Positions 25,279 to 35,772 of a stretch of 64,000 nt of DNA are shown here, one piece after another. Below the pieces are notes generated by a model. The model saw only the letters and a list, made by a program, of their open reading frames with translations, did not search any database and had not been told where the DNA came from. Location of the stretch: NCBI RefSeq assembly GCF_036010325.1, contig NZ_CP108549.1:2852001-2916000 (forward strand), read 5' to 3'. The translations under genes were made by a program, and so were the position numbers. The number at the start of each line of letters is the position of its first letter. The first letter of the stretch is position 1. The DNA comes from Streptomyces sp. NBC_01210. Lineage in GTDB: Bacteria; Actinomycetota; Actinomycetes; Streptomycetales; Streptomycetaceae.

Positions 25279-25704
25279 GTGGCCACCACACGCAACGCTC
25301 ACACCGAGTGGGAAGGCGAACTGCTCAAGGGCTTCGGGGAAGTTACGCTCGACTCCTCGGGAGTCGGCCACTTCCCCGTGACCTGGGCCTCCCGCGCGGA
25401 GGAGCCTGAAGGGAAGACCAGCCCCGAGGAGCTGATCGCCGCAGCCCACTCCAGCTGCTTCTCGATGGCTCTGTCGAACACTCTCACCAAGGCCGGAACT
25501 CCACCGACGCTGCTCACGACGAAGGCGGCGGTCACCTTCGAGCCGGGCACCGGCATCACCGGAATCCACCTCACTGCGCAGGGCCAGGTGCCGGGTATCG
25601 ACGAGGCCGCCTTCAAGGCGGCGGGCGAGGACGCGAAGGTCAACTGCCCGGTGAGTCAGGCCCTCACGGGCACGACGATCACGCTCACTTCCGCCCTGTC
25701 CTGA
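25279..25704 (+). CDS. OsmC/Ohr-family peroxiredoxin
   Basis: A 141-residue thiol peroxidase of the OsmC subfamily, reducing organic hydroperoxides in the cytoplasm. The two catalytic cysteines are in AAAHSSCFSMAL (about residue 60) and AKVNCPVSQAL (about 125). The start WEGELLKGFGEVTLDSSG is typical of actinobacterial OsmC. GTG 25279 has AGGAGG 9 nt upstream. A hairpin terminator at 25750 follows. Length matches the family. Confidence 0.93.
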   Translation: MATTRNAHTEWEGELLKGFGEVTLDSSGVGHFPVTWASRAEEPEGKTSPEELIAAAHSSCFSMALSNTLTKAGTPPTLLTTKAAVTFEPGTGITGIHLTAQGQVPGIDEAAFKAAGEDAKVNCPVSQALTGTTITLTSALS

Positions 25705-25749
25705 TACCGCGAACGCGAACCCAGGCCCCCTCTCCGCTCCGGCGAATTC

Positions 25750-25773
25750 GAGGGGGCATTCGCATGCCCCCTC
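25750..25773. terminator. bidirectional hairpin terminator
   Basis: Perfect 10-bp arms GAGGGGGCAT and ATGCCCCCTC with a 4-nt loop lie between the OsmC gene and the convergent small ORF. They overlap the latter's stop codon. It can serve both strands. Confidence 0.85.
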
Positions 25774-25885
25774 AGGCGCTGGCGGCCGCTGCGAGGATGT
25801 CCTGCCGAATCCGCTCCATCAGCTCGCCCATGTCGCGGGCCTCTGGGTCGAGTTCCCCGGCGCGGGGCCTGCTCTTGACTGCCAT
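25772..25885 (-). CDS. possible 37-residue small protein
   Basis: A short frame MAVKSRPRAGELD...RQDILAAAASA with good codon bias, ending exactly at a strong terminator. It starts 3 bp from the palindromic operator at 25888, so it would be controlled with the divergent membrane-protein gene. No Shine-Dalgarno sequence is present. It could equally be the remnant of a longer gene. I do not recognise a family. Confidence 0.35.
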   Translation of the reverse strand: MAVKSRPRAGELDPEARDMGELMERIRQDILAAAASA

Positions 25886-25887
25886 GT

Positions 25888-25904
25888 ACTTTGCATTGCA
25901 AAGT
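25888..25904. promoter_or_regulatory. palindromic operator upstream of membrane protein gene
   Basis: ACTTTGCATTGCAAAGT is an inverted repeat with 8-bp arms around one central base. It is AT-rich against a GC-rich background and sits 71 bp before ATG 25975. The likely ligand is the winged-helix regulator encoded by the last gene of the same operon (26805). Confidence 0.75.
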
Positions 25905-25974
25905 TTATGCTCGGCGGGCGGCCATCCGGCGGTCTGCTTCCCAGCGCTGCAGAAGCGCGACCACCGGGGGCATC

Positions 25975-26808
25975 ATGGAAACACCCGAATTGAGCAGCGC
26001 GGACGAATCCGAACCGAGGGCGCACGCGGCTGGTCTGCTGGCCGCGACGGAAGGTCTGCGGGCCAAGACCCGCCTGCAGCTGAACGGCTCATGGGTCCCC
26101 CTCCTCGGCTTCGGCCTCCTCGCGCTGGCGGCCGCTCCGCTCGCCCGGCACGCGTTCAACTTTGGAGCGCACGAACGCCACATCGGGTCCTATCCGGCCT
26201 TCGCCTACGCCGAGCTGACCGGCCTGTGCGTCGTTCATGAACCAGGAACCCCGTGTCTGAAGGGCGAGTTCGACGGCGCCGTCCTGCGCTTCGCGGCTTG
26301 GGGCGTCTGGTTCGCGCTCCTCCCCCTGGCATGGTTCGCCTTCGCCCGCTGGTACCGCGTGCGCGGTGAGACACGGGGCATCGTTCCTCGTCGTAGTGTG
26401 TGGATCCGCGCCACCACCGCAGCCACTGCGGCGGTCACGGCGTCGCTACTGGTGCTCCTGTTCTGCAGGAACCAGCCATGGGAGGCCGAGCTGCTGGAGA
26501 ACAGGTACGCCTCCCCGTGGTACCTGGTCGGCATCGGACTCGTCGCCCTCGGCCTGGCCGAACGCAGTTGGACCGCCGCGGTGGCCGGCAGCGCCCACGC
26601 CCTGCTGCTCACCGGCTACCTGGGAGCCTCCTGGGGCAGTGGGTGGCTTCCCTGGGAGCACCCCGCCCACCCCGGTTGGGCCGACGGACCGCAGGCCAAA
26701 GCGCTCCTGCTCGCCGCCATCCTGCTCCTCCCCGGTCTGGCGGAGTGGGCGGCGGTCCGACGGTGGGCCACGCCGGGCGCCGACGGTGCGCGTACGGTCG
26801 CTGCATGA
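25975..26808 (+). CDS. hypothetical multi-pass membrane protein
   Basis: A 277-residue protein with about six hydrophobic helices, including LLGFGLLALAAAPLA, FAAWGVWFALLPLAWFAF, ASLLVLLF, WYLVGIGLVALGLAER and ALLLAAILLLPGLAEW. A short cytoplasmic N-terminus and a Cys-containing loop (LCVVHEPGTPCLKGE) lie between helices 1 and 2. The family is not recognised; proteins of this shape commonly sit next to PadR/HTH_34 regulators and may be stress-permease-like. ATG 25975 follows GGGGGC. Its TGA overlaps the ATG of the regulator gene, so the two are coupled. Confidence 0.75.
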   Translation: METPELSSADESEPRAHAAGLLAATEGLRAKTRLQLNGSWVPLLGFGLLALAAAPLARHAFNFGAHERHIGSYPAFAYAELTGLCVVHEPGTPCLKGEFDGAVLRFAAWGVWFALLPLAWFAFARWYRVRGETRGIVPRRSVWIRATTAATAAVTASLLVLLFCRNQPWEAELLENRYASPWYLVGIGLVALGLAERSWTAAVAGSAHALLLTGYLGASWGSGWLPWEHPAHPGWADGPQAKALLLAAILLLPGLAEWAAVRRWATPGADGARTVAA

Positions 26809-27179
26809 GCGTCGAGGACTCGCCGGCCGCGCGGGGCGACCACGAAGGACTGCATCCGACCCAGGCACTGGACGACACCGTCCACCAGCGTGTGCGGCTC
26901 GGCATCCTCACCATCGCCCGCGAAGCCGAGCGGGTTGAGTTCGGCTTCCTGAAGAAGCAACTGGCCGTCACCGACGGAAACCTCTCCAGGCACCTGAAGG
27001 TGCTGGAGGACTCAGGCCTGATCATTCTGGAGAAGGGCTACGCCGGCCGTCGCCCCCGCACATGGATTGCCCTCACCCCCGGAGGCGCGCAGGCACTGGA
27101 CGCCGAACTTCGCACCTTGCGTGCACTCGTCAGCCGCCTGGAGGCCCCCCACCCCGCATCCGGCCCGCCCGACACGTGA
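26805..27179 (+). CDS. winged-helix regulator (HTH_34/MarR-like)
   Basis: A 124-residue DNA-binding protein. The winged helix covers residues about 30-105: VRLGILTIAREAERVEFGF, the recognition helix DGNLSRHLKVLEDSG and a wing GRRPRTWIALTPGG. This layout matches the HTH_34 (PF13601) group, single-domain repressors usually encoded beside the membrane proteins they control. ATG 26805 overlaps the preceding stop (ATGA). It probably binds the palindrome at 25888, making an autoregulated operon. That link is inference. Confidence 0.88.
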   Translation: MSVEDSPAARGDHEGLHPTQALDDTVHQRVRLGILTIAREAERVEFGFLKKQLAVTDGNLSRHLKVLEDSGLIILEKGYAGRRPRTWIALTPGGAQALDAELRTLRALVSRLEAPHPASGPPDT

Positions 27180-29531
<2,352 letters not shown>

Positions 29532-30263
29532 ATGAATATCGCAGTCATCGGCGGTACCGGCCTGATCGGGTCGCAGGTCGTGAAGAAGCTGAACGCGGCC
29601 GGGCACGAGGCCGTGCCGCACTCGCTGTCCACAGGTGTCGACGTGATCACGGGCCAGGGCCTGGCGGAGGCGTTGGCCGACGCCGACGTGGTCGTCAACC
29701 TGACGAATTCCCCGACCTTCGACGACGCGTCCCCCGCGTTCTTCCAGACCTCGATGGACAACCTCCTGGCCGCCGGCCAAAAAGGCGGGGTGGGGCACGT
29801 CGTCATTCTCTCGATCGTCGGCGCGGACCAGGTGCCCGATCTCGTCTACTACCGGGCCAAGGTCCTGCAGGAAGACATCCTCAAGGCCGGGCCGGTCCCC
29901 TACTCGATCGTCCTCGCCACCCAGTTCATGGAGTTCATCGACGCCGTCATGTCCTGGACCACCGAGGGCGACACCGTCCGCCTGCCCACCACCCCGCTCC
30001 AGCCGATCGCCGCCCAGGACATCTCCGACACCGTCGCCGAAGTCGCCGCCGGTCCCCCCTTGAACGGCACCCTCAACATCGCTGGGCCCGACGTCTTCCC
30101 CCTCGACGAACTCGGCCGGATCACCCTGAACGCCCACCCCGACGGCCGCACGGTCGTCACCGACGACACCGCCGGCATGTTCGCCGCCGTCCACGGCGAT
30201 GCCCTCACCGCCAAGGGCGACGCCCGCATCGCCCCCACCCACTACAGCGACTGGCTCTCCTGA
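29532..30263 (+). CDS. NAD(P)-binding atypical short-chain reductase (NmrA-like)
   Basis: A 243-residue Rossmann protein. MNIAVIGGTGLIGSQVVKKL is the dinucleotide-binding motif. DADVVVNLTNSPTF and HVVILSIVGADQVPDLVYYRAKVLQE are the strand-4 and active-site regions of NmrA/UbiH-like atypical SDRs, in which the Tyr-x-x-x-Lys pair is YYRAK. The substrate is unknown. ATG 29532 has AAAGGTG upstream. The cupin gene starts 30 bp beyond the stop on the same strand, suggesting a two-gene transcript. Confidence 0.9.
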   Translation: MNIAVIGGTGLIGSQVVKKLNAAGHEAVPHSLSTGVDVITGQGLAEALADADVVVNLTNSPTFDDASPAFFQTSMDNLLAAGQKGGVGHVVILSIVGADQVPDLVYYRAKVLQEDILKAGPVPYSIVLATQFMEFIDAVMSWTTEGDTVRLPTTPLQPIAAQDISDTVAEVAAGPPLNGTLNIAGPDVFPLDELGRITLNAHPDGRTVVTDDTAGMFAAVHGDALTAKGDARIAPTHYSDWLS

Positions 30264-30293
30264 ACCACCCAGCCCATCACCGGAGGCCTCACA

Positions 30294-30740
30294 ATGTCGA
30301 ACAATGAGCCGGCAGCAGGCAGCGCTGAGAGCCAACCGCGCTCAGAAGCATGGAAGACGGCGCTAACTGTGCTGCAGTCGGTGAAACCGCCGTCCATTCC
30401 GGATGGGGCAGAGGCGATGACGGTCCTCATCGAGTTCCCTCCCGGCGACCCCGGTACCCCTCCGCACCGGCACTCGGGACCCGCCTTCGGCTACATGCTG
30501 GAGGGGGAGATGCTCTTCGAGCTGGAAGGCGAGCCCGAGCATGTGATCAAGGCCGGGGAGACATTCTGGGAGCCGGGCGGCGATGTCATCCACTACCAGG
30601 ACGGGAACAACCGGACGGACTCCCGGAGCCGCTTCCTCGTCACCATGATGTGTGCGCCGGGTCAGCCCATGCTCACCCTGGTCGACGACGAAGAGCTGGC
30701 ACAGCGTCAACACCTGCGAGCTCCCCGTCCGGGCACCTAA
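30294..30740 (+). CDS. cupin-domain protein
   Basis: A 148-residue single cupin. Motif 1 is GTPPHRHSGPAFGYMLEGEM (HxH with later Glu), and motif 2 is GETFWEPGGDVIHYQD with its His. These residues form the metal site of the family. Expected roles are dioxygenase, isomerase or ligand sensor; none can be chosen. GGAGGCCTCACA precedes the ATG at 30294. The end of the gene abuts a broken hydrolase fragment, so the C-terminal residues past about 135 may be altered. Confidence 0.88.
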   Translation: MSNNEPAAGSAESQPRSEAWKTALTVLQSVKPPSIPDGAEAMTVLIEFPPGDPGTPPHRHSGPAFGYMLEGEMLFELEGEPEHVIKAGETFWEPGGDVIHYQDGNNRTDSRSRFLVTMMCAPGQPMLTLVDDEELAQRQHLRAPRPGT

Positions 30741-30742
30741 CC

Positions 30743-31104
30743 CGCCGCTGTGTCCCGACACGCCCGCCGCCCGCGAGGCGGGCCTCGCCTCGCTGCGGCG
30801 CCTTGACTACCGGCTGGCCTCCTCCCACGCTGCGGTGCGGGGAGAGAACGTCGCGGCACAGGCCGCCGCCAACGCTGCCTGGGGCGCCGGCGAGGACTCG
30901 GCCTGGGCCGGCCTGGAGAAGCTCACCCTTCCTGTCCTCGTCGCCAACGGCGCCCACGATGTGATGATCCACGCGTACCAGAGCTACGCAATGTCCCAGC
31001 GGATGCCGAACGCCAAGGTGGTGCTGTACAGCGACGCCGGTCACGGCTTCCTCTTCCAGCACATCGAGGACTTCGGCAACGAGGTCCTCGCCTTCCTGCG
31101 CTGA
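30743..31104 (+). pseudogene. truncated alpha/beta hydrolase, C-terminal part only
   Basis: About 120 residues in frame to 31104 match the C-terminal third of an alpha/beta hydrolase: LPVLVANGAHDVMI (acid strand with Asp) and SDAGHGFLFQHIEDF (catalytic His). The nucleophile elbow and everything before it are missing, and the fragment joins the cupin 3' end directly. It has no start or ribosome-binding site of its own. A deletion or insertion event at about 30740 removed the front of the gene. Confidence 0.8.
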
Positions 31105-31117
31105 TCCGCCTGGACGG

Positions 31118-31693
31118 CTAGTCGGCACGTGGTTGCGGGGCGGGTGACAGTGCGGTGCGGGCGGCGGAGAGGACCTGCTCGGACAGCGGGGAGTCCTTGG
31201 TGGCGCGGGCCAGGAGAAGGGCGCCGAGCATGGTGCACAGCCGGGCGATGCCGTCCTCGTCGTCGGTGGCGAGCCACTGGGTGAAGTCCTGTACCCCTTT
31301 GGTGTAGGTGCGGTGCGCCCCGTGGTCGCCACTGCGCCGGGCCATGTCGGTGGCGAGCGCGGCGACGGGGCAGCCCGAGGCGGGGTTGTCCCGGTGCCGG
31401 ACGGACAAGTATCCGTCGATCAGGGCCTGCTGGGCCTCTGCGCGGTGCCCCTCGTGCTCCTCGAGCGTGGTGGCGTGGTGCTCGGCCAGTTCGCCGACCG
31501 CGTGGATGACCGCCTCGTCGATCAGAGCCTCCTTGGAGGCGAACTGCTTGTAGAAGCCGCCGTGCGTCAGGCCGGCCGCCTTCATCAGATCCGCGACGCT
31601 CACGCCCGTGCCCTGCTCGCGGAACAGCTGCGAGGCCCGCTCCACGACCCGCTGGCGGTTCGCCTGTGCCTGTGCATGTGAGACGCGACCCAT
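31118..31693 (-). CDS. TetR-family repressor
   Basis: A 191-residue TetR regulator. The HTH is RVVERASQLFREQGTGVSVADLMKAAG followed by the recognition helix LTHGGFYKQFASKEALI (split here). The C-terminal domain carries GCPVAALATDMARR, typical of the TetR_C_16/YxaF-LmrA group, which often responds to drugs or flavonoids. ATG 31693 follows AAAGGAGGTGCCCT. A palindrome at 31710 lies between it and the divergent membrane-protein gene, indicating repression of both. Confidence 0.92.
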   Translation of the reverse strand: MGRVSHAQAQANRQRVVERASQLFREQGTGVSVADLMKAAGLTHGGFYKQFASKEALIDEAVIHAVGELAEHHATTLEEHEGHRAEAQQALIDGYLSVRHRDNPASGCPVAALATDMARRSGDHGAHRTYTKGVQDFTQWLATDDEDGIARLCTMLGALLLARATKDSPLSEQVLSAARTALSPAPQPRAD

Positions 31694-31709
31694 AGGGCAC
31701 CTCCTTTTG

Positions 31710-31725
31710 GATGTCGGACGACATC
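31710..31725. promoter_or_regulatory. TetR operator palindrome
   Basis: GATGTCGGACGACATC has perfect 7-bp arms around GA. It sits 17 bp before the TetR start and 94 bp before the divergent gene. Confidence 0.78.
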
Positions 31726-31818
31726 TATCGTACAGTGCTGTTTAGATCACCCGCATCATCTATTTTGGGCGCTCCCCTCCCCTCATCCAGGGCGCGCCCC
31801 CTTCACGGGAGACATTTC

Positions 31819-32835
31819 ATGGCCACTCGCCTCGGCCCGGCCGCCGAAGCCGACCTGACCACCGGCTCCTCCTCGACCGCGCCACCGGTCCGGCTCTGGC
31901 TCCAGCCGGCCGTGATCGCCCTGGTCGTCGTGGCGGCCTTCGTCGGCTGCTACGTCGGTCTGCAGCGCAACCCCCAGCCGCACCGGGTGCCGGTGGCTGT
32001 CGCCGGGCAGGAGCTTTCGGGCGAGATACGCCAGGTCCTTGGTGACAGCGTCGATGTCCATCCTGTCGCCGACGCCGCCACGGGGCGTGCTGAGCTGGAG
32101 CGTCGCGATGTCGTGGCCGCGCTCAGCGGCCGCGCGGCCTCCGACCGGTTGCGCCTGGAGGTCGGCGGGGCCAACGGGCAGTCAACGACGACGGCCGTCA
32201 AGAGCCTGATCGGCGCCTATGCCCACGGGTCGAGCCAGCGCCTGACCACGGTGGACGTCGTCCCGTTCGCCCGTTTCGACTCCCGTGGACTGGCCGGGTT
32301 CTATATGGCGTTCGGCGTCACGCTGGCCGGCTTCGTCCTCGCCCAGAACGCCCTCGGGCTCGCGAGCCATCTGCACCTGCGCCACCGGTTCTGGCTGCTG
32401 TCCGGCGCCTCTGTGGCCATCGGCATCGTCGCCACCGTCATCGCCGGACCCATCCTCGGGGCGGTGCCCGCGCCGGTGATGCCGCTGGCCTTCTGCTTGA
32501 CCCTGCTTGCCGCGGCAGCCGCGTTCACCACCAAGCTGCTGGGCACCTACCTCGGCCCGGTCGGCGTGCCGGTCGCCACCCTTTTGCTGCTCACGGTCGG
32601 CAACTCCACCAGCGGAGCCACCATCGGCCCGGACCTCCTGCCCTCCGCCGCTCGCGCCGTCTCCGCCCTGCTGCCGCCGGGCGCGGCCGTCCGCGCCGTG
32701 ACCGACCTGAGCTACTTCCACGGCGCGCAGGCGGTGCAGCCATTGGCCACCCTCGCGCTGTGGGCGGTGATCGCCGCGGTCCTGGTGAGCCTGCGCCCCC
32801 ACCTGAGGCGGCGGCGCACTCGGGTGACCACCTGA
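31819..32835 (+). CDS. ABC-2/YhgE-Pip-like membrane protein
   Basis: A 338-residue protein with one N-terminal helix (VIALVVVAAFVGCYVGL), a ~150-residue extracellular domain (HRVPVAVAGQELSGE) and five C-terminal helices. This is the layout of the DUF3533/YhgE-Pip/ABC-2 permease group. No ATPase is adjacent. Divergent TetR control points to efflux or stress export. ATG 31819 has CGGGAGAC 9 nt upstream; the frame is open further left over the operator and is not used. The stretch 32836-33016 after it shows no gene. Confidence 0.78.
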   Translation: MATRLGPAAEADLTTGSSSTAPPVRLWLQPAVIALVVVAAFVGCYVGLQRNPQPHRVPVAVAGQELSGEIRQVLGDSVDVHPVADAATGRAELERRDVVAALSGRAASDRLRLEVGGANGQSTTTAVKSLIGAYAHGSSQRLTTVDVVPFARFDSRGLAGFYMAFGVTLAGFVLAQNALGLASHLHLRHRFWLLSGASVAIGIVATVIAGPILGAVPAPVMPLAFCLTLLAAAAAFTTKLLGTYLGPVGVPVATLLLLTVGNSTSGATIGPDLLPSAARAVSALLPPGAAVRAVTDLSYFHGAQAVQPLATLALWAVIAAVLVSLRPHLRRRRTRVTT

Positions 32836-33016
32836 CCCACGGTCAGGGTGAAGGTCGTGTCACAGACGTGCCACTACGGGCCCGCAGGGTCCTTCTCGAA
32901 CACCGAAGGGCCATCGTCCAGGACACGCAGCGGGAGGCAGTGAGCCACCTGGACCGGATGCTCAAGCGGCGGCCGGTCGTCAATGACCGCCCCGGTTGAT
33001 GTCAGAAGTGGATGTC

Positions 33017-33049
33017 AAAGGCCCCAGCCATGATCGGCTGGGGGCCTTT
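33017..33049 (-). terminator. terminator downstream of tRNA-Val
   Basis: AAAGGCCCCAGCC and GGCTGGGGGCCTTT form a stem with one bulged G and a 6-nt loop, starting about 5 nt after the encoded CCA of the tRNA on the minus strand. Confidence 0.8.
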
Positions 33050-33056
33050 GCACTGG

Positions 33057-33128
33057 TGGGCGCGGACGGTTTCGAACCGCCGACATCTGCTTTGTAAGAG
33101 CAGCGCTCTACCCCTGAGCTACGCACCC
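33057..33128 (-). tRNA. tRNA-Val (anticodon TAC)
   Basis: Read on the minus strand, the acceptor stem GGGTGCG pairs with CGCGCCC (one G-U). The D-loop region is TAGCTCAGGGGTAGAGC, the anticodon loop CTTACAA gives TAC, and the T-arm is GGCGGTTCGAAACCG-like. CCA is encoded (33054-33056). All cloverleaf stems can be drawn. Confidence 0.95.
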
Positions 33129-33318
33129 GTGGATGAAGGAACAGCGTACATGGCAGACGGGGGCGCCCTGCAAACCCGTTCCCACCACGGCGCCCGACCG
33201 TCGCCGAGTACGGGGGCTACCCCCACCCCGAAACGGTGGTCGCCCGGATCGTTCCGGCGCCTGTGGGGGTCATAGTTTGGGAAGCACATCGGCAGCACTA
33301 CCTGGGGGAACGATCACC

Positions 33319-34104
33319 GTGGCCGCACTCCGCACCCACACCCACGCCCACACCCGCACACTCCTCGCCGCCTCCGGCGCCGTCGTCGCCGCGGTCGCTC
33401 TCAGCGGGTGCGGGAGCGTCGATGCCGGAGCAGCGCCCGTCGAGAGCCGTTCCTTCCCCCTCACCGGGAAGACGCTGACCATCGACTCCGACAACTCCGA
33501 GATCAAGCTGGTGCCGGCCGATGTGAAGGACGTGCAGGTGACCCGGCAGGTCGACGGGTGGGTGTTCCTGGGGGACGGGCCGGAGGCCTCCTGGGAGATG
33601 AAGGACGGGACGCTGACCCTCCGCGTCAAGTGCGATGCGGTCTCCAGCAACTGCGAGTCGCGGCACACCGTGAAGGTCCCGCGCAGCGTCGCCGTCACCG
33701 TCGAGGACGACAACGGCAGCGTGACCGCCGAAGGATTCCACACCGCGCTGAAGCTCCGCTCCGGCAATGGCAAGGTGACGGTACGGGACTCCAGCGGCCC
33801 CCTCGAGCTGAACAGCGACAACGGCGAGATCGTCACCGAGACCGTCACCGCCAGGACCGTGACCGCCCGGTCGGACAACGGGTCCATTCAGCTCGGGCTC
33901 ACCGCCGCGCCGGACCGGATCGAGAGCGTCAGCGACAACGGCGAGGTCGTCATCGAGTTGCCGCGCGCCGGAGCCCCGTACGCCGTCACCGCCACGAGCG
34001 CCAACGGCGATGTGAACGTCGACGTGCCGACCGCCGACGGCAGCGCGCACGCGGTCGAGGCACGCAGCGACAACGGTGAAGTCACTGTGCGAAGCGCGAA
34101 CTAA
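33319..34104 (+). CDS. DUF4097-type beta-helix lipoprotein
   Basis: A 261-residue predicted lipoprotein. Residues 1-32 are a signal with lipobox ALSGC; the mature Cys would be attached to the outer face of the membrane. The remainder is a repetitive beta-structure with the recurring SDNG(S/E) motif: IDSDNSEIKLV, VEDDNGSVTAE, NSDNGEIVTE, ARSDNGSIQL, VSDNGEVVIE and ARSDNGEVTV. This is characteristic of DUF4097/polymer-forming adhesin-like proteins. GTG 33319 follows GGGGGAACGATCACC. A possible -10 (CATAGT) lies near 33270. The role is unknown. Confidence 0.85.
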   Translation: MAALRTHTHAHTRTLLAASGAVVAAVALSGCGSVDAGAAPVESRSFPLTGKTLTIDSDNSEIKLVPADVKDVQVTRQVDGWVFLGDGPEASWEMKDGTLTLRVKCDAVSSNCESRHTVKVPRSVAVTVEDDNGSVTAEGFHTALKLRSGNGKVTVRDSSGPLELNSDNGEIVTETVTARTVTARSDNGSIQLGLTAAPDRIESVSDNGEVVIELPRAGAPYAVTATSANGDVNVDVPTADGSAHAVEARSDNGEVTVRSAN

Positions 34105-34175
34105 CCAACCCGTGTGTTCGTCCTTACCTGGTGGGAGAATGAACCGGGCAGGGCGATTCGGCACGGGAGAGGGAT

Positions 34176-35549
34176 GTGACGGCGACACACGCACAGCCGC
34201 ACGCAAGAGCGAAAGCGAGTGCGAGAGCCGTCCGCGACGTCCTTGCGCTGATGCTGCTGCCGTTGCCGTTGGTCGTCGCGGCGCTGCCGGGTGCGTTCGC
34301 CGGCGGGGGTACGCGGCGCTGGTTCGGCGGGCGCGGCGAGAGCCAGCGGGCCGACGCACAGGCCGCGAAGGACGCCGCCGCCGCTGCCTTCGTCGAACTG
34401 GACACCGCTCAGCGCGATCTCCGTATCTCGATAGAGACGATCACGGCGGTGGACAGTTCGCCGGGTGCCCGCCGGGCCGTGGACGACTTCGCCGCGCTCG
34501 GGCGGCGGATCGACGAAGCGAGCCTTGCGTACATCACCGCCGTCGACGCTCATGATCTCGACCGTGACGACCTGGAAGCCTCGGTGGCTTCACAGGCGCG
34601 CGGTGAGCTGAACCGGGCCAAGGACGATCTCGTACGGGTCAAGGGCGAGCTCGACCGGTTTGCGCAGGGGCTCGGGCCGCTGCTCGACAAGGCCGAGACG
34701 CAGCTCGCCCGGCTGGCGCCCGCCGTGGAGCGGGCGCGACAGGCGCTCCTTTCCGCGAGCAATGCTCTCGATTCGGCGCGGAGCTCCGGTCTGCGAGCGG
34801 ACGATCTCGCCGCCCGGCTCGCCGCACTCGGCCCCGAGCTGACCATGCTCAACCAGGGCGCAGGCCGCCACGGCGTGGCCGAGACCCTGCAGCGCGCCGA
34901 CCGGGTGCTGCGTGACGCCGAAGCCGTACGGGCCGAGGCGGACCGGCTGCCCGAGCGTGCCGCCGAGACCGACAAGCGCCTGGTGTCGCTCCGTACCCGC
35001 GCACAGGCTCTCAGCAACCGCGCCGGATCCGTCGAGCCGGTCCTGAGCGAGCTGCGGCGCCGCTTCTCCGCCGCCTGCTGGCAGGATCTGCAGCCGGTCC
35101 CCGAGCAGGCGGCGGTCAGCGTCCGCCAGGCCGAGGAGAAGCTCAAGGAAGCGGGCAAGGCGCGCGACGAGCAACGGTGGGCGGATGCGACGGCCCTGCT
35201 CAGCACGGTGCGTGCGCTGCTGAACGCCACCGATGAGGCCGTGTCGGCAGCCGGCGACCGGCTGCAGCGGCTCAACGCCGTGGCGAAGGACCCGCAGCAG
35301 GAGATCGAGCGCACGCGGTTCGCGATCCGGGACGCGCAGCGCCTCGCCATGGCCGGGCGGAGCATCCCGGACCCCCGTCACGCGCGGCCGCTGGACGACT
35401 CGGTGGGGCAGCTGGAGCGGGCCGTCACCGGGCTCGAGGGACGCCACCCCGACTACTGGCACTTTCTGACGGAGACCGAGGCGGTACGGCGCACGGTCGC
35501 CCGCGTGGTCGAGCAGATCCGCGAGGACCGGGGCGCGGGCGGGACCTGA
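34176..35549 (+). CDS. coiled-coil membrane-anchored protein
   Basis: A 457-residue protein with one N-terminal hydrophobic helix (VLALMLLPLPLVVAALPGAFAGG). Almost 400 residues of charged, Ala/Arg/Glu-rich helix follow, predicted as coiled coils (for example LNRAKDDLVRVKGELDRF and VSVRQAEEKLKEAGKA). It resembles the helical tail of TPM/phage-shock-like membrane proteins but I see no TPM catalytic part. GTG 34176 has GGGAGAGGG 3-8 nt upstream. It is probably a structural or scaffold protein at the membrane. The 223-bp stretch after the stop holds short GTCCGTG repeats and no gene. Confidence 0.7.
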   Translation: MTATHAQPHARAKASARAVRDVLALMLLPLPLVVAALPGAFAGGGTRRWFGGRGESQRADAQAAKDAAAAAFVELDTAQRDLRISIETITAVDSSPGARRAVDDFAALGRRIDEASLAYITAVDAHDLDRDDLEASVASQARGELNRAKDDLVRVKGELDRFAQGLGPLLDKAETQLARLAPAVERARQALLSASNALDSARSSGLRADDLAARLAALGPELTMLNQGAGRHGVAETLQRADRVLRDAEAVRAEADRLPERAAETDKRLVSLRTRAQALSNRAGSVEPVLSELRRRFSAACWQDLQPVPEQAAVSVRQAEEKLKEAGKARDEQRWADATALLSTVRALLNATDEAVSAAGDRLQRLNAVAKDPQQEIERTRFAIRDAQRLAMAGRSIPDPRHARPLDDSVGQLERAVTGLEGRHPDYWHFLTETEAVRRTVARVVEQIREDRGAGGT

Positions 35550-35772
35550 GGGCCCGGGACGCGGTCTGAAGGCGCGTGGCCCAAGGATCGAGGCGTGGTC
35601 CGTGGTCCGTGGTCCAGAGGCCCATGACCCCCGCGTGGGCCCCGAAAGTCCGAGGCCCTGGTCACGCCCGCCTCAAGGCCCACCCAGCCGGATCCCCTTG
35701 CGCCTGGCTTGTACGGGCCCGTGCGCGGGCGGATCCTGGGGTGTGTACGCGTACCTCCAAAGGAGGCCGGAC

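Noticed and set aside
33054..33128. tRNA-Val as an integration site for a genomic island
   Set aside because: The neighbouring 27-33 kb region looks accessory, but I found no second copy of the tRNA 3' end and no integrase gene in the window.
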